NCBI GenBank assembly: GCA_964408945.1
Contig: CAYPBJ010000013.1
Location: 1-58,272 of the forward strand
Direction: 5' to 3'
Length of the DNA: 58,272 nucleotides
Origin: VMCP01 sp964408945
GTDB taxonomy: Bacteria; Bacteroidota; Bacteroidia; NS11-12g; UBA955
Part shown: piece by piece, positions 44,947 to 53,615 of the stretch
Layout: every line of letters begins with the position of its first letter
Numbering within the stretch: position 1 is the stretch's first letter
Program-made: the position numbers and the translations under genes
Notes under the pieces: model-generated
The model's database searches: none
Told to the model about the DNA's origin: nothing
The model's input: only the letters and a program-made list of their open reading frames with translations

Positions 44947-46590
44947 AAGTTCACGAGCATTATTTATAGAAGCATCTGTTAACTCACCAGAGGAAAGCAT
45001 CTTGGCAATGCTATTAACGCGCTCATTTTCGTTGAGGACTCTAATGGATGTCTGAGTTTTTAAATCTTCTATTTGTTTATAAACTTCAAACTGATGATCT
45101 CCACTTGCAGCAACTTGAGGAAGGTGAGAGATGCAAATAACTTGATGCCTTTGTCCGAGTTGCCTAAATAATAATCCCATTTTACCTGCAATTTCACCGC
45201 TTATTCCTGTATCGGCTTCATCGTAGATTAACGTTGGAAGATATTTGCTCCCCGAAATTAGACTTCTAAATGCAAAATTCAATCTTGACAACTCACCTCC
45301 AGATGCAACTAATTCAACAGGTTGGAGTTTTCCTCCTGGGTTTGCATTAAACAATAAGCTTACCTGATTCGCACCTTTATCGTTCAATAGCTTTTCTTGA
45401 AATTCAATTTCAAATTGAATTTGAGCATGTGGCATAGCTAATTGTTCTAATATTGCTTTTGCACGATCGGTCAAGTTTTTTGCGGCTGATAATCTTAAAT
45501 CGTGAAGTTTTCTTGCTAGATTTAAGAGTTCAACATGCAATTTTGAAACATCCTTCGCCAATTCTATTTCATGTTGCTCCAACGTTTCTGTTGACTCTAA
45601 TTCTTGTCCAAGAGCTTCAAATTTTTGATTTAATTCAAAAACAGATTGACAATGATGTTTTTTCAATAAACGATCTAATTCGGCAGAACGATCATTCAAT
45701 AAAGCCAATCTCTCAGGATCTTCGCTTAATCGTTCTTTAAAACGCTCAGATTCTCGACTTAAATCTAAAACTTCCTCTTGGAGAGATTTCAATCTTTGCC
45801 ATAAAGTGTTTATATCTGAATTATTGGAAAATGGTTTCAGCAAACCAGCTCCAGAAATTAGGTTATTTTGAACGGAATATTCTGATTCAGAAAGTAAATC
45901 TTCTAAACCAGCTAATGCTGTTTTGATTTCAGCGACTTCAGATAATAATTGAAGTTCCTCATCAAGCTTTGAATCAGAATCTACATTTAAATTAAAAGTT
46001 TCTATCTCATTAAAAAGAAAGGACTTAAAATCATTTTGGGCCTTTAAATCATTCAATTGAACACGAGTTTGTTCAAGTTGTTTTGATTTATTGATAAATG
46101 TTTTCCATAACGAGGAATACTCCATATAAAGGGTATTTCCGTAATGATAATCATCTAATAATTTGAGTTGTTCAGATTTATGAGAAACTAGAGTAGTGGT
46201 ATTTTGAGTTTGTATTTCAACCAAATTACTACCTATCATTTTTAAATCAGCCAAACCAACAGGAGTGTCATTAATGAAGGCTCTTGATTTTCCTTGAGAG
46301 GTTAACTCCCTTCGAATAATACAAGGATTTTCATAATCAACGTCTAAACTTTCAAAAAGTGCACTCAAATTATGATTGGTTAAATCAAATTCGGCTTCAA
46401 TGATGCATTTATCTGCCCCTTCACTGATGGAAGAGGTATCAGCCCGATTACCTAAAATTAAACCAATAGCACCAAGTAATATACTTTTCCCAGCTCCAGT
46501 TTCACCTGTAATGGATGTTAAGCCAGTTTGAAATTCTAATTGCAAATTTTCAATTAGAGCAAAGTTTTTGATGCTGAGATTCTTTATCAT
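44923..46590 (-). CDS. recN: DNA repair protein RecN
   Basis: A 555-residue SMC-like protein of double-strand break repair. Walker A ITGETGAGKSILLGAI is at the N-terminus, with two long coiled coils in the middle; the signature ASGGELSRLNFA and Walker B LIYDEADTGISGE are near the C-terminus. It starts one base after pfkA ends, so the two are co-transcribed. The tail overlaps rnhA. Confidence 0.97.
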   Translation of the reverse strand: MIKNLSIKNFALIENLQLEFQTGLTSITGETGAGKSILLGAIGLILGNRADTSSISEGADKCIIEAEFDLTNHNLSALFESLDVDYENPCIIRRELTSQGKSRAFINDTPVGLADLKMIGSNLVEIQTQNTTTLVSHKSEQLKLLDDYHYGNTLYMEYSSLWKTFINKSKQLEQTRVQLNDLKAQNDFKSFLFNEIETFNLNVDSDSKLDEELQLLSEVAEIKTALAGLEDLLSESEYSVQNNLISGAGLLKPFSNNSDINTLWQRLKSLQEEVLDLSRESERFKERLSEDPERLALLNDRSAELDRLLKKHHCQSVFELNQKFEALGQELESTETLEQHEIELAKDVSKLHVELLNLARKLHDLRLSAAKNLTDRAKAILEQLAMPHAQIQFEIEFQEKLLNDKGANQVSLLFNANPGGKLQPVELVASGGELSRLNFAFRSLISGSKYLPTLIYDEADTGISGEIAGKMGLLFRQLGQRHQVICISHLPQVAASGDHQFEVYKQIEDLKTQTSIRVLNENERVNSIAKMLSSGELTDASINNARELLKIQSAF

Positions 46591-46591
46591 T

Positions 46592-47566
46592 TTATCGTGT
46601 CAGTATATTATTCATGATCCAAAGATTCTCATTTATGTCTTTTTTCTCATAAATAGCCTTTTCAAAGGGGGTAAAAGTTACTTGATTATTGATGATACCA
46701 ACAGCAACTCCATTTTGACCTTCTAATAAAGATTTTACAGCGTGTGCACCCAATCGAGAAGCTAGTATTCGATCGTTTGCTGATGGCTTACCTCCGCGTT
46801 GAATGTGCCCCAAAACAGTGACCCTTGAATCAGTTTGAGGAAATCTTTCTTGAAACTTTTTAGCAATTTCATAAGCATGCCCGTCTTGCTCACCCTCTGC
46901 CACTACGAAGATGGAAAATTGCTTGTTTCGCGACTTTTTGATGTATGTATTGGAAATATCCTCAAATTCATTTTCCTTTTCGGGGATAAAAATACCTTCA
47001 GCACCGCCTGCTATACCTGCGTATAGCGCAATATGACCTGAGTGTCTACCCATTACTTCAATGAAAAATACCCGATTATGGGCATCGGCCGTATCTCTAA
47101 TTTTATCAATTGCATCCAATGCAGTATTGATTGCTGTATCAAATCCTATGGTGTAGTCAGTTCCAAATAAATCGTTATCAATTGTGCCTGGACAACCAAT
47201 ACAAGGAATGCCAAACTCCTGTTGAAAAGTCATGGCTCCAGTATATGTGCCATTACCACCAATACATACTAGCGCGTCTATACCATGATTCCGAATATTA
47301 TCGTATGCTTTTTTTCTGCCTTCTGGGGACATAAAATCTTTCGATCTCGCTGTTTTTAAAATGGTACCACCATATTGAATGATGTTAGCGACACTTGAAG
47401 CTTGCATAGGGGTGATTTCGTTTTCAATCATACCCTGATAACCGCCATGAATTCCGTATACCTCTACTCCAAAATGCACACCAGCACGAACAACAGCTCT
47501 TACGCAAGCATTCATTCCAGGTGCATCTCCACCCGATGTGAAAACGCCTATTTTTTTAATTTCCAT
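46592..47566 (-). CDS. pfkA: 6-phosphofructokinase (ATP-type family)
   Basis: A 324-residue glycolytic enzyme. The nucleotide-binding GVFTSGGDAPGMN and the catalytic TIDNDL block with Asp130 are present. The phosphate-donor loop reads GGNGTYTG, where the family usually has GGDG; the Gly after it (G105) favours ATP over pyrophosphate. It is followed directly by recN. A terminator lies between it and the upstream lipoprotein gene. Confidence 0.96.
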   Translation of the reverse strand: MEIKKIGVFTSGGDAPGMNACVRAVVRAGVHFGVEVYGIHGGYQGMIENEITPMQASSVANIIQYGGTILKTARSKDFMSPEGRKKAYDNIRNHGIDALVCIGGNGTYTGAMTFQQEFGIPCIGCPGTIDNDLFGTDYTIGFDTAINTALDAIDKIRDTADAHNRVFFIEVMGRHSGHIALYAGIAGGAEGIFIPEKENEFEDISNTYIKKSRNKQFSIFVVAEGEQDGHAYEIAKKFQERFPQTDSRVTVLGHIQRGGKPSANDRILASRLGAHAVKSLLEGQNGVAVGIINNQVTFTPFEKAIYEKKDINENLWIMNNILTR

Positions 47567-47588
47567 AAATCAGATACGAATTAAAAAC

Positions 47589-47615
47589 AAAACCCCCGTA
47601 TTGAACGGGGGTTTT
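47589..47615 (-). terminator. Terminator after the lipoprotein gene
   Basis: An 11-bp stem (AAAACCCCCGT with ACGGGGGTTTT) and a 5-nt loop. On the minus strand it is followed by a T-rich tail, so it ends the lipoprotein transcript 22 bp before pfkA begins. Confidence 0.88.
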
Positions 47616-47637
47616 GGAAAATGTGCAAAAAATAATA

Positions 47638-48477
47638 TTACAAAATAACGCCTTTGAAATCAAATTGAGCGTAATCGTTGTTATTACCTGCTGCAGGTAA
47701 ATCAACTACGTTTGTAATTTTCAAAATAAACAAGTTGAAATCTAAATCTTGGCCAGAACGCACCAAAATCACGTCATCTTTAGTTAAGTTGGTGTAAGTT
47801 GCTGTCATCTTGTCTTTGTTTGCTTTCCAAAGGTTAAACAAGTATGTTGTTGATGATGCATTTACCCAGTCATTAGCACTTACTTTACAAAAAGTAGATC
47901 CATTTGCAGAAGCCCATGACTTAGACCATTGTGATGATCCAGAAGTTGTTCCATCCATGATATCTTTTACAGGAGCAGCACCGGAAATCATAGGAATTCC
48001 TTTTGCTAAATCAAATGAAGTAAACAAACCACTTGAATTTGCATTGTAGATTTGGAATCCGCTCTGTCCATCCAATGAAGCCATCACGGGCACTACAGAT
48101 AATGTAACTGCCACAGAATTGCTAGCGCCGTTACCATCTTTTGCCGTAAAAGTGTATTTAACATCGTCACCAGGAGAACCAATTGCATCAATAGTTTTAG
48201 TGAAAATCATGTCTGCAGCCCCTGTAGCCGTGTCAAGAACTGTGACGGTTTTGGTGCCATAAGTAGCAATAATGGTAACGCCAGAAAGTGTGCCTGAAGC
48301 TGAAACAGCTTTGATTTTAAATGATACTTTCGATCCAGCATCAACATCTTTGTTAGCAGTGATTCCGCCAGTCTCTAAAGTGATGGTAGGTTTGGCTGCT
48401 TCCTCTTCGCCTCCGCAGGAAGCTAAAAATGACAATACAGGTAATGCCAATGCCAATGTGAAAAATTTGAATTTCAT
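47638..48477 (-). CDS. Hypothetical lipoprotein with Ig-like region
   Basis: A 279-residue predicted lipoprotein. The signal peptide ends in LASC (Cys21 lipidation), followed by an acidic GGEEE linker. Residues about 35-125 have the beta-strand pattern of an Ig/PKD-like domain with the YTFTAKDGNGASNSVAVTLS stretch near its end. The C-terminal half (about 130-279) is unassigned. The ATG at 48477 is chosen because the upstream in-frame extension destroys the signal peptide. A candidate promoter lies at 48498-48528 and a terminator follows. Confidence 0.8.
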   Translation of the reverse strand: MKFKFFTLALALPVLSFLASCGGEEEAAKPTITLETGGITANKDVDAGSKVSFKIKAVSASGTLSGVTIIATYGTKTVTVLDTATGAADMIFTKTIDAIGSPGDDVKYTFTAKDGNGASNSVAVTLSVVPVMASLDGQSGFQIYNANSSGLFTSFDLAKGIPMISGAAPVKDIMDGTTSGSSQWSKSWASANGSTFCKVSANDWVNASSTTYLFNLWKANKDKMTATYTNLTKDDVILVRSGQDLDFNLFILKITNVVDLPAAGNNNDYAQFDFKGVIL

Positions 48478-48497
48478 GTTTCTTTTTTTGGTTTTTA

Positions 48498-48528
48498 CAA
48501 ATGTCGATAAATCCAAGTTAAATTCAAT
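48498..48528 (-). promoter_or_regulatory. Candidate promoter for the lipoprotein gene
   Basis: On the minus strand: ATTG, a 19-nt spacer and GACATTTG (one mismatch to TAnnTTTG), 20 nt before the ATG at 48477. Confidence 0.45.
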
Positions 48529-48569
48529 ATCGGTGAAAAAAAAATTACACGGGTGACAGAATGTCGGGT

Positions 48570-48601
48570 TTTGTATCTATGGCACGCGTCTTGTACCTTC
48601 G
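48570..48601 (+). promoter_or_regulatory. Candidate promoter for lon
   Basis: TTTG (48570-48573), a 20-nt spacer and TACCTTCG (48594-48601), one mismatch to TAnnTTTG, ending 8 nt before the lon ATG. Confidence 0.55.
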
Positions 48602-48609
48602 CAACAAAC

Positions 48610-51072
48610 ATGTTTGGAAAGAAAAATAGCTTCATTCACTTCAATGGAGATGATGACAATGTAGACGATTCACCTGAATTCTTGCCTCTATTTTCGAAAC
48701 AAGAAGAAGATGAAAGCAATAAAATGGAAGTCCCAACGGAACTACCTGTTTTAGCTATAAAAAATACGGTGCTTTTCCCAGGAGTTATATTTCCAATTAC
48801 CGTTGGAAGAGATAAAAGTATTAAACTGGTGAAAGATGCAAATAAAGCTGATAAAACCATAGCTGTTGTTGCTCAAAAAAATGCTGAAGTAGAAGATCCT
48901 GGAGCTTCAGATTTATACGAAATTGGGGTAGTGGCAAAGATCATTAAACTGATGAGAATGCCTGACGGAACTACAACAGTAATTATTCAAGGAAAGAGAA
49001 GGTTACGAATTGGGGAAATTGTTCATCATGAACCTTATTTAAGAGCAAAGGTTAACCCTGAACTTGACGATAAAATTAAAGACGATAAAGAATACAAGGC
49101 CATCATTTCGTCTGTAAAGGATATTTCGAACAGAATAATCAGTTTGTCACCCAATTTACCAAGTGAAGCTTCTATTGCAATCAGCAATATAGATTCAAGT
49201 AATTTCTTGATTCATTTCGTGGCTTCTAATCTGAACATCACTGTTCCTGAGAAACAAAGCATTCTAGAATCTACTAATCCCAAAGAAAGAGCCCAAAAAG
49301 TATTGGAGTTTGTGATTAAAGAGCTTCAAATGCTTGAATTGAAAGATCAAATTCAAAACAAGGTTAGAACTGATATCGATAAGCAACAAAGAGAATACTT
49401 CCTTCACCAGCAAATTCGGGCCATTCAAGAAGAATTAGGCGGTGATTCTCCCGATAAAGAAATTCAAAATCTTCGTGAAAAAGGACTGTTTAAATCCTGG
49501 AAACCCGAAGTGCGTGAACACTTTGAGAAAGAACTTGATCGCTTACAAAGAGTGAATCCAGCTTCTCCTGATTATTCAGTTGGACTCAATTATGTTCAAT
49601 TGTTTTTAGAACTTCCTTGGGAAGATTACACACTAGATAATTTTGATCTCAATCATGCTTCTAAAGTGTTTGATGAAGATCATTTTGGATTGCAAAAGGT
49701 CAAAAACCGAATCCTTGAATATTTAGCAGTTCTAAAGCTAAAGGGCGATATGAAAAGCCCAATCATTTGTTTATACGGCCCTCCAGGTGTAGGGAAAACA
49801 TCCCTCGGAAAGAGCATTTCTAGAGCTCTAGGACGTAAATACGTTAGAATGAGTTTGGGTGGACTTCATGATGAATCTGAAATTCGTGGACATCGGAAAA
49901 CATACATTGGTGCCATGCCAGGCAGAATTGTTCAAAACTTGAAAAAAGTTGGAAGCTCCAATCCGGTATTCGTGCTTGATGAAATTGATAAATTAGGCCG
50001 TGATTTCAGAGGTGATCCAAGTTCAGCGTTATTAGAGGTTTTGGACCCTGAGCAAAACACCAATTTCTATGACAATTACTTAGAAATGGATTATGATCTC
50101 AGTAAAGTTCTTTTCGTAGCAACTGCTAATTCATTAGATTCCATTCAGCCTGCATTGTTAGACAGAATGGAAATAATTGAAGTATCGGGCTATTCAATGG
50201 AAGAAAAACTTCAAATTGGCAAAAAATATTTGGTTCCAAAACAGAGAAAAGCACATGGATTGACAGGAAAGCAGTTTAAAGTATCTGATGCGGGAATTGC
50301 ATATATCATTGAGAATTACACCAGGGAAAGTGGTGTGCGCGGTCTAGACAAGAAAATTGCTGCCTTGGCACGATCAACCGCTAAAACCATTGCTACTTCA
50401 GAAGAGGAAATCAAAGTCAATATCACTCCCAAAGAGGTGGAACAAATCTTGGGTTCAGAAAAAATGGAACCCGAAATGTATGAAAATAACCTAACTGCTG
50501 GTGTTGTAACTGGTTTGGCTTGGAGTCCTTTGGGAGGTTCTGTGTTATTTGTTGAAAGCACACTTATACCAGGTAAACCTGAGCTTAAAGTGACAGGTCA
50601 ATTAGGAGATGTAATGAAAGAAAGTGTCAGTCTGGCCCACACCTTCCTGAAATCACACGCAGACTATTTGGAAATTTCACCAGAAGTATTCGAAAAATGG
50701 GGTATACACGTCCATTTTCCAGCAGGTTCTATCCCAAAAGACGGACCATCGGCTGGTGTTACAGTTTTAACCTCATTGGCTTCTTTGTTTACTCAACGCA
50801 AGGTAAAGTCTCATTTGGCAATGACCGGGGAAATAACCTTAAGAGGTAAAGTGTTACCCGTAGGTGGTATCAAAGAGAAAATTCTAGCTGCTAAACGCGC
50901 TGGAATAAAAGAAATCATCCTATGCCTTCAAAATGAGAAAGATATTTTAGACATTGATCAAAGCTATCTCAAAGGCATGACTTTTCATTACGTTCAAAAT
51001 ATGTTTGAAGTACTAGACTTAGCTCTGACATCTGAGAAAGTTAACAACCCCATAGATCTAGATAAAAAATAA
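48610..51072 (+). CDS. lon: ATP-dependent protease Lon
   Basis: An 820-residue protease. The N-terminal substrate-recognition domain starts near LPVLAIKNTVLFPGVIFPI (about 42), and a helical region (to about 365) follows. The AAA+ module has Walker A GPPGVGKTS (near 393), and the C-terminal protease domain has the Ser-Lys dyad: Ser714 in PKDGPSAGVT and Lys757 in GGIKEK. Length is normal. The ATG at 48610 starts a short acidic leader; an upstream in-frame start at 48553 would span the promoter. Lon degrades misfolded and short-lived regulatory proteins. Confidence 0.98.
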   Translation: MFGKKNSFIHFNGDDDNVDDSPEFLPLFSKQEEDESNKMEVPTELPVLAIKNTVLFPGVIFPITVGRDKSIKLVKDANKADKTIAVVAQKNAEVEDPGASDLYEIGVVAKIIKLMRMPDGTTTVIIQGKRRLRIGEIVHHEPYLRAKVNPELDDKIKDDKEYKAIISSVKDISNRIISLSPNLPSEASIAISNIDSSNFLIHFVASNLNITVPEKQSILESTNPKERAQKVLEFVIKELQMLELKDQIQNKVRTDIDKQQREYFLHQQIRAIQEELGGDSPDKEIQNLREKGLFKSWKPEVREHFEKELDRLQRVNPASPDYSVGLNYVQLFLELPWEDYTLDNFDLNHASKVFDEDHFGLQKVKNRILEYLAVLKLKGDMKSPIICLYGPPGVGKTSLGKSISRALGRKYVRMSLGGLHDESEIRGHRKTYIGAMPGRIVQNLKKVGSSNPVFVLDEIDKLGRDFRGDPSSALLEVLDPEQNTNFYDNYLEMDYDLSKVLFVATANSLDSIQPALLDRMEIIEVSGYSMEEKLQIGKKYLVPKQRKAHGLTGKQFKVSDAGIAYIIENYTRESGVRGLDKKIAALARSTAKTIATSEEEIKVNITPKEVEQILGSEKMEPEMYENNLTAGVVTGLAWSPLGGSVLFVESTLIPGKPELKVTGQLGDVMKESVSLAHTFLKSHADYLEISPEVFEKWGIHVHFPAGSIPKDGPSAGVTVLTSLASLFTQRKVKSHLAMTGEITLRGKVLPVGGIKEKILAAKRAGIKEIILCLQNEKDILDIDQSYLKGMTFHYVQNMFEVLDLALTSEKVNNPIDLDKK

Positions 51073-51086
51073 TTAAATTTGAAATC

Positions 51087-51242
51087 ATGGTATTTAAGAA
51101 AATGATTGATTATCTTACATTTAAGAAATCAACAGGCGATAAACCTAACTTTAATCTCAGAATGATGCATGGAATCAACAAAATATCCATTTTCATGTTT
51201 TTGTTCGCGGTGATTGTTATGTTGATTCGTTTTTGCAAATAA
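51087..51242 (+). CDS. Small single-pass membrane protein (DUF6728-like)
   Basis: A 51-residue protein, ATG at 51087, stop TAA at 51240-51242. A basic N-terminal half (with FNLRMMHGINKIS at about 22-34) is followed by one hydrophobic segment (about 34-48) and a basic end (IRFCK). It resembles, from memory, the small Bacteroidetes family DUF6728. It starts 14 bp after lon, and its TAA stop overlaps the next gene's ATG in a TAATG junction, so translation is coupled. Function is unknown. Confidence 0.72.
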   Translation: MVFKKMIDYLTFKKSTGDKPNFNLRMMHGINKISIFMFLFAVIVMLIRFCK

Positions 51243-52585
51243 TGAAAAGCTCCCTAAAATATGGTCTATTTTTATGGGGTATCTTTTCATTGTTATTTCT
51301 GAATGCTCAATCCCCCACCCCAAACAATACTTACAACCTAGATAAAGTAGGTTATGAGAAGTCTTCTTTTCAATCTATGGGACATGTACCCGTATTTGAA
51401 TTGAAAGAGGGAATCATGTATGAACCCGTAGATTTAACAGGTGCAGACATTTTTAAGACCACAATCGGATTTAAGGAAGTAGTTTTACCCCAAAACAAAG
51501 AGGGTTACAATTGGAATACAGTAGCCTATGGTTACTTATATCGTAATTCTGTGATAAAATCCCAGAAAAGCGAATATTTGGCGTTTGTAATTCCCGATTA
51601 TTTGCTTCAAAGAACTATCAATAAATTAGACATTTGGATTGATTTTAATGGCGATGGCAATTTTTCCAATGATGCCAAACCTCATTTGAAATCAATTGCA
51701 GCAGATAAGTGGTTTCTTCAATTGGATTCATTTGGCGGTGGCTATAATTTACAATGGTTTCCTGTTCCTCTCTTTAGGAAGTTTGCTCAAATGAACGATA
51801 CAGCTATGAAGGAACTCGTTGGCCCCAGACACTATCTTGGAAGTAATTATTCAATTAAAGCCAATAGAAAAGCTGTTTTATATACATGCATTGGAGATTC
51901 TTCAGAGAGATCTCATGTTGGTATTTTAGATAGAGATTTCAATGGATCATTTCTTGATGAAACTGATTTGATTTTACTGTCTGATGGTGATAGCATATTC
52001 AATGCAGACAATTCATTGCCCTTGTCACAGGCAAATCGTATTCCTTGGAAGGGGAGAGATTATCAATTCAAGATTCAGAAATCTAAAGATGGTTATCTAT
52101 TGAATTACATTGAATTGGGAGGTTCGAAAAATAGGATTTCAATCGGTAAAAAAATTCCTAAGGTAAAGATCTTTTTAGCTCCTAAAAGCAGTAAAAAGGT
52201 TGACTTACAACGTAGGTTGAAAAGAAAACGAATTACAAAGATTCTCAGTAAGAAGGCTGATATAAAACTGATTTATGTATGGAGTGCAATTAATTCTGAT
52301 TTTGAACGAGACTCATCAGCGCTTCATCAAATTCTAAGAAAACATGCACAGAATCCTAAATTTGATGCTGTTTTATTGAACTTTGGGGGCAGTATTAGAT
52401 ATATTACAGGCTACAATTCAAGATTCTCACTAAATGTAAAGCAACTGATTGCCGATTCAAGAACCATATCAAAATTAAACGTTCATAAAATGCCTCATTT
52501 TTTGATTTTAGATCGTAAAAACCGAATTTTATATATCGGGTCAAATCTTCAAACCATTGAGGATTATATCAATCGTGCTCAATAA
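51242..52585 (+). CDS. Secreted protein with Asp-rich loops and thioredoxin-like C-terminus
   Basis: A 447-residue protein with a signal peptide (about 1-22, ending LNAQ). The middle contains Asp-rich loops DFNGDGNFSND and LDRDFNGSFLDETD that look like calcium-binding loops. The C-terminal region (about 320-447, with IKLIYVWSA and PHFLILDRKNRILYIGS) has the strand/helix pattern of a thioredoxin-like domain but no CXXC. The start is the ATG at 51242; an upstream TTG at 51233 is less likely. It is coupled to the 51-residue gene by TAATG. Function is unknown. Confidence 0.7.
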   Translation: MKSSLKYGLFLWGIFSLLFLNAQSPTPNNTYNLDKVGYEKSSFQSMGHVPVFELKEGIMYEPVDLTGADIFKTTIGFKEVVLPQNKEGYNWNTVAYGYLYRNSVIKSQKSEYLAFVIPDYLLQRTINKLDIWIDFNGDGNFSNDAKPHLKSIAADKWFLQLDSFGGGYNLQWFPVPLFRKFAQMNDTAMKELVGPRHYLGSNYSIKANRKAVLYTCIGDSSERSHVGILDRDFNGSFLDETDLILLSDGDSIFNADNSLPLSQANRIPWKGRDYQFKIQKSKDGYLLNYIELGGSKNRISIGKKIPKVKIFLAPKSSKKVDLQRRLKRKRITKILSKKADIKLIYVWSAINSDFERDSSALHQILRKHAQNPKFDAVLLNFGGSIRYITGYNSRFSLNVKQLIADSRTISKLNVHKMPHFLILDRKNRILYIGSNLQTIEDYINRAQ

Positions 52586-52624
52586 GTCGGTTGAATTCAT
52601 TAATATTGTAAGATTAAAGAAACT

Positions 52625-53557
52625 ATGAAAAGAACAGGTGTAGTTATTATCTTGTTGATACTCTTATTGTTGTCAGCGGGAACAAATGCATTTCTCTATT
52701 ACAACAACCAAGATTCAGTAGCAAAAAAGCAACTAGAATTAGTAGCAATGAGAGATTCAATGCAAGCAGAATTATTGAAAATGGAAGATTCATTGAATGC
52801 GGTAGTTGCGAGTTTGCAAGCAGAAAATACCACATTGGTCAACAAAGTAACTGAATTGGAAGGAGATAATAATCCTAAAATTCTTGCTGCATACCGTGAA
52901 ATTAACCGTTTACGCCGACAATTGACTCAAATCACCAATGTTGGTGGGGGAGATGTAAATGTCACAACCAAAGATAATTCGAAAGTAAATTTAACTGGTA
53001 TCCGCAAACAGCTTGAGGAAGCTAAGCAAAGAATTAAACAACTTACCGGACAGATAGATACCATCGTAGTTGAACGAAATCAATTGATTACTGATGTAGA
53101 GGTTGCAAAAAATGAAAAAGAAGCCCTAAGTGTTGAGAATGTAGAGCTGAAGGAACGACTAGAGAAGGGTGCAATGCCTCAATTTGGAACTTTAATTACT
53201 TCTGCTTTCAGCGAAAAGCGTGAATTAACCAATAAAGCTAAAAAAGTAGATAAGTTCACCATCACGTTTGATGTTCTTGAAAACCCAATGGTTACCACGG
53301 TAGTTGAAGAACAAGTTACTATTCGTTTACTAGATCCAGATGGAGGTGTTTTGAGTTTAACAAACAAGAAATTGCAAGACAAGTCACAAGTAACTACAAT
53401 GTTAGATAACATTACTTTTGATGGAGCACTTCAAAAAGTTAAATGGAAATTCCCTAACTCTGGTACACTAGCAGGTAAATTGAAAAAGGGTAAATACACT
53501 ACTGAACTTTGGACAAGAGGTTTACTCAGACAGAAAAACACCTTCGTATTAGATTAA
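52625..53557 (+). CDS. Membrane-anchored coiled-coil protein, function unknown
   Basis: A 310-residue protein. One N-terminal transmembrane or signal-anchor segment (about 5-25) is followed by two coiled-coil stretches (about 35-100 and 122-182, Leu, Lys and Glu rich), then a beta-rich C-terminal domain (about 188-310). The coiled coil is interrupted by a Gly/Asn/Val-rich linker near 105-120. No family was recognised. A strong terminator shared with the efflux operon follows. No clear promoter was seen in the 39-bp upstream gap. Confidence 0.75.
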   Translation: MKRTGVVIILLILLLLSAGTNAFLYYNNQDSVAKKQLELVAMRDSMQAELLKMEDSLNAVVASLQAENTTLVNKVTELEGDNNPKILAAYREINRLRRQLTQITNVGGGDVNVTTKDNSKVNLTGIRKQLEEAKQRIKQLTGQIDTIVVERNQLITDVEVAKNEKEALSVENVELKERLEKGAMPQFGTLITSAFSEKRELTNKAKKVDKFTITFDVLENPMVTTVVEEQVTIRLLDPDGGVLSLTNKKLQDKSQVTTMLDNITFDGALQKVKWKFPNSGTLAGKLKKGKYTTELWTRGLLRQKNTFVLD

Positions 53558-53572
53558 AATATCAAAACATAT

Positions 53573-53608
53573 AAAAAAGGGCGGCTCGTTTAGAGCCGCC
53601 CTTTTTTT
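53573..53608. terminator. Bidirectional terminator between convergent genes
   Basis: A 15-bp perfect stem (AAAAAAGGGCGGCTC with GAGCCGCCCTTTTTT) and a 5-nt loop. It has T-runs on both strands and serves the coiled-coil gene (plus) and the RND gene (minus). Confidence 0.92.
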
Positions 53609-53615
53609 ATGGCAT

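Noticed and set aside
48553..48609. Longer N-terminus for Lon
   Set aside because: The extension would run through the -33/-7 boxes and adds Cys/Trp-rich residues unlike other Lon proteins.
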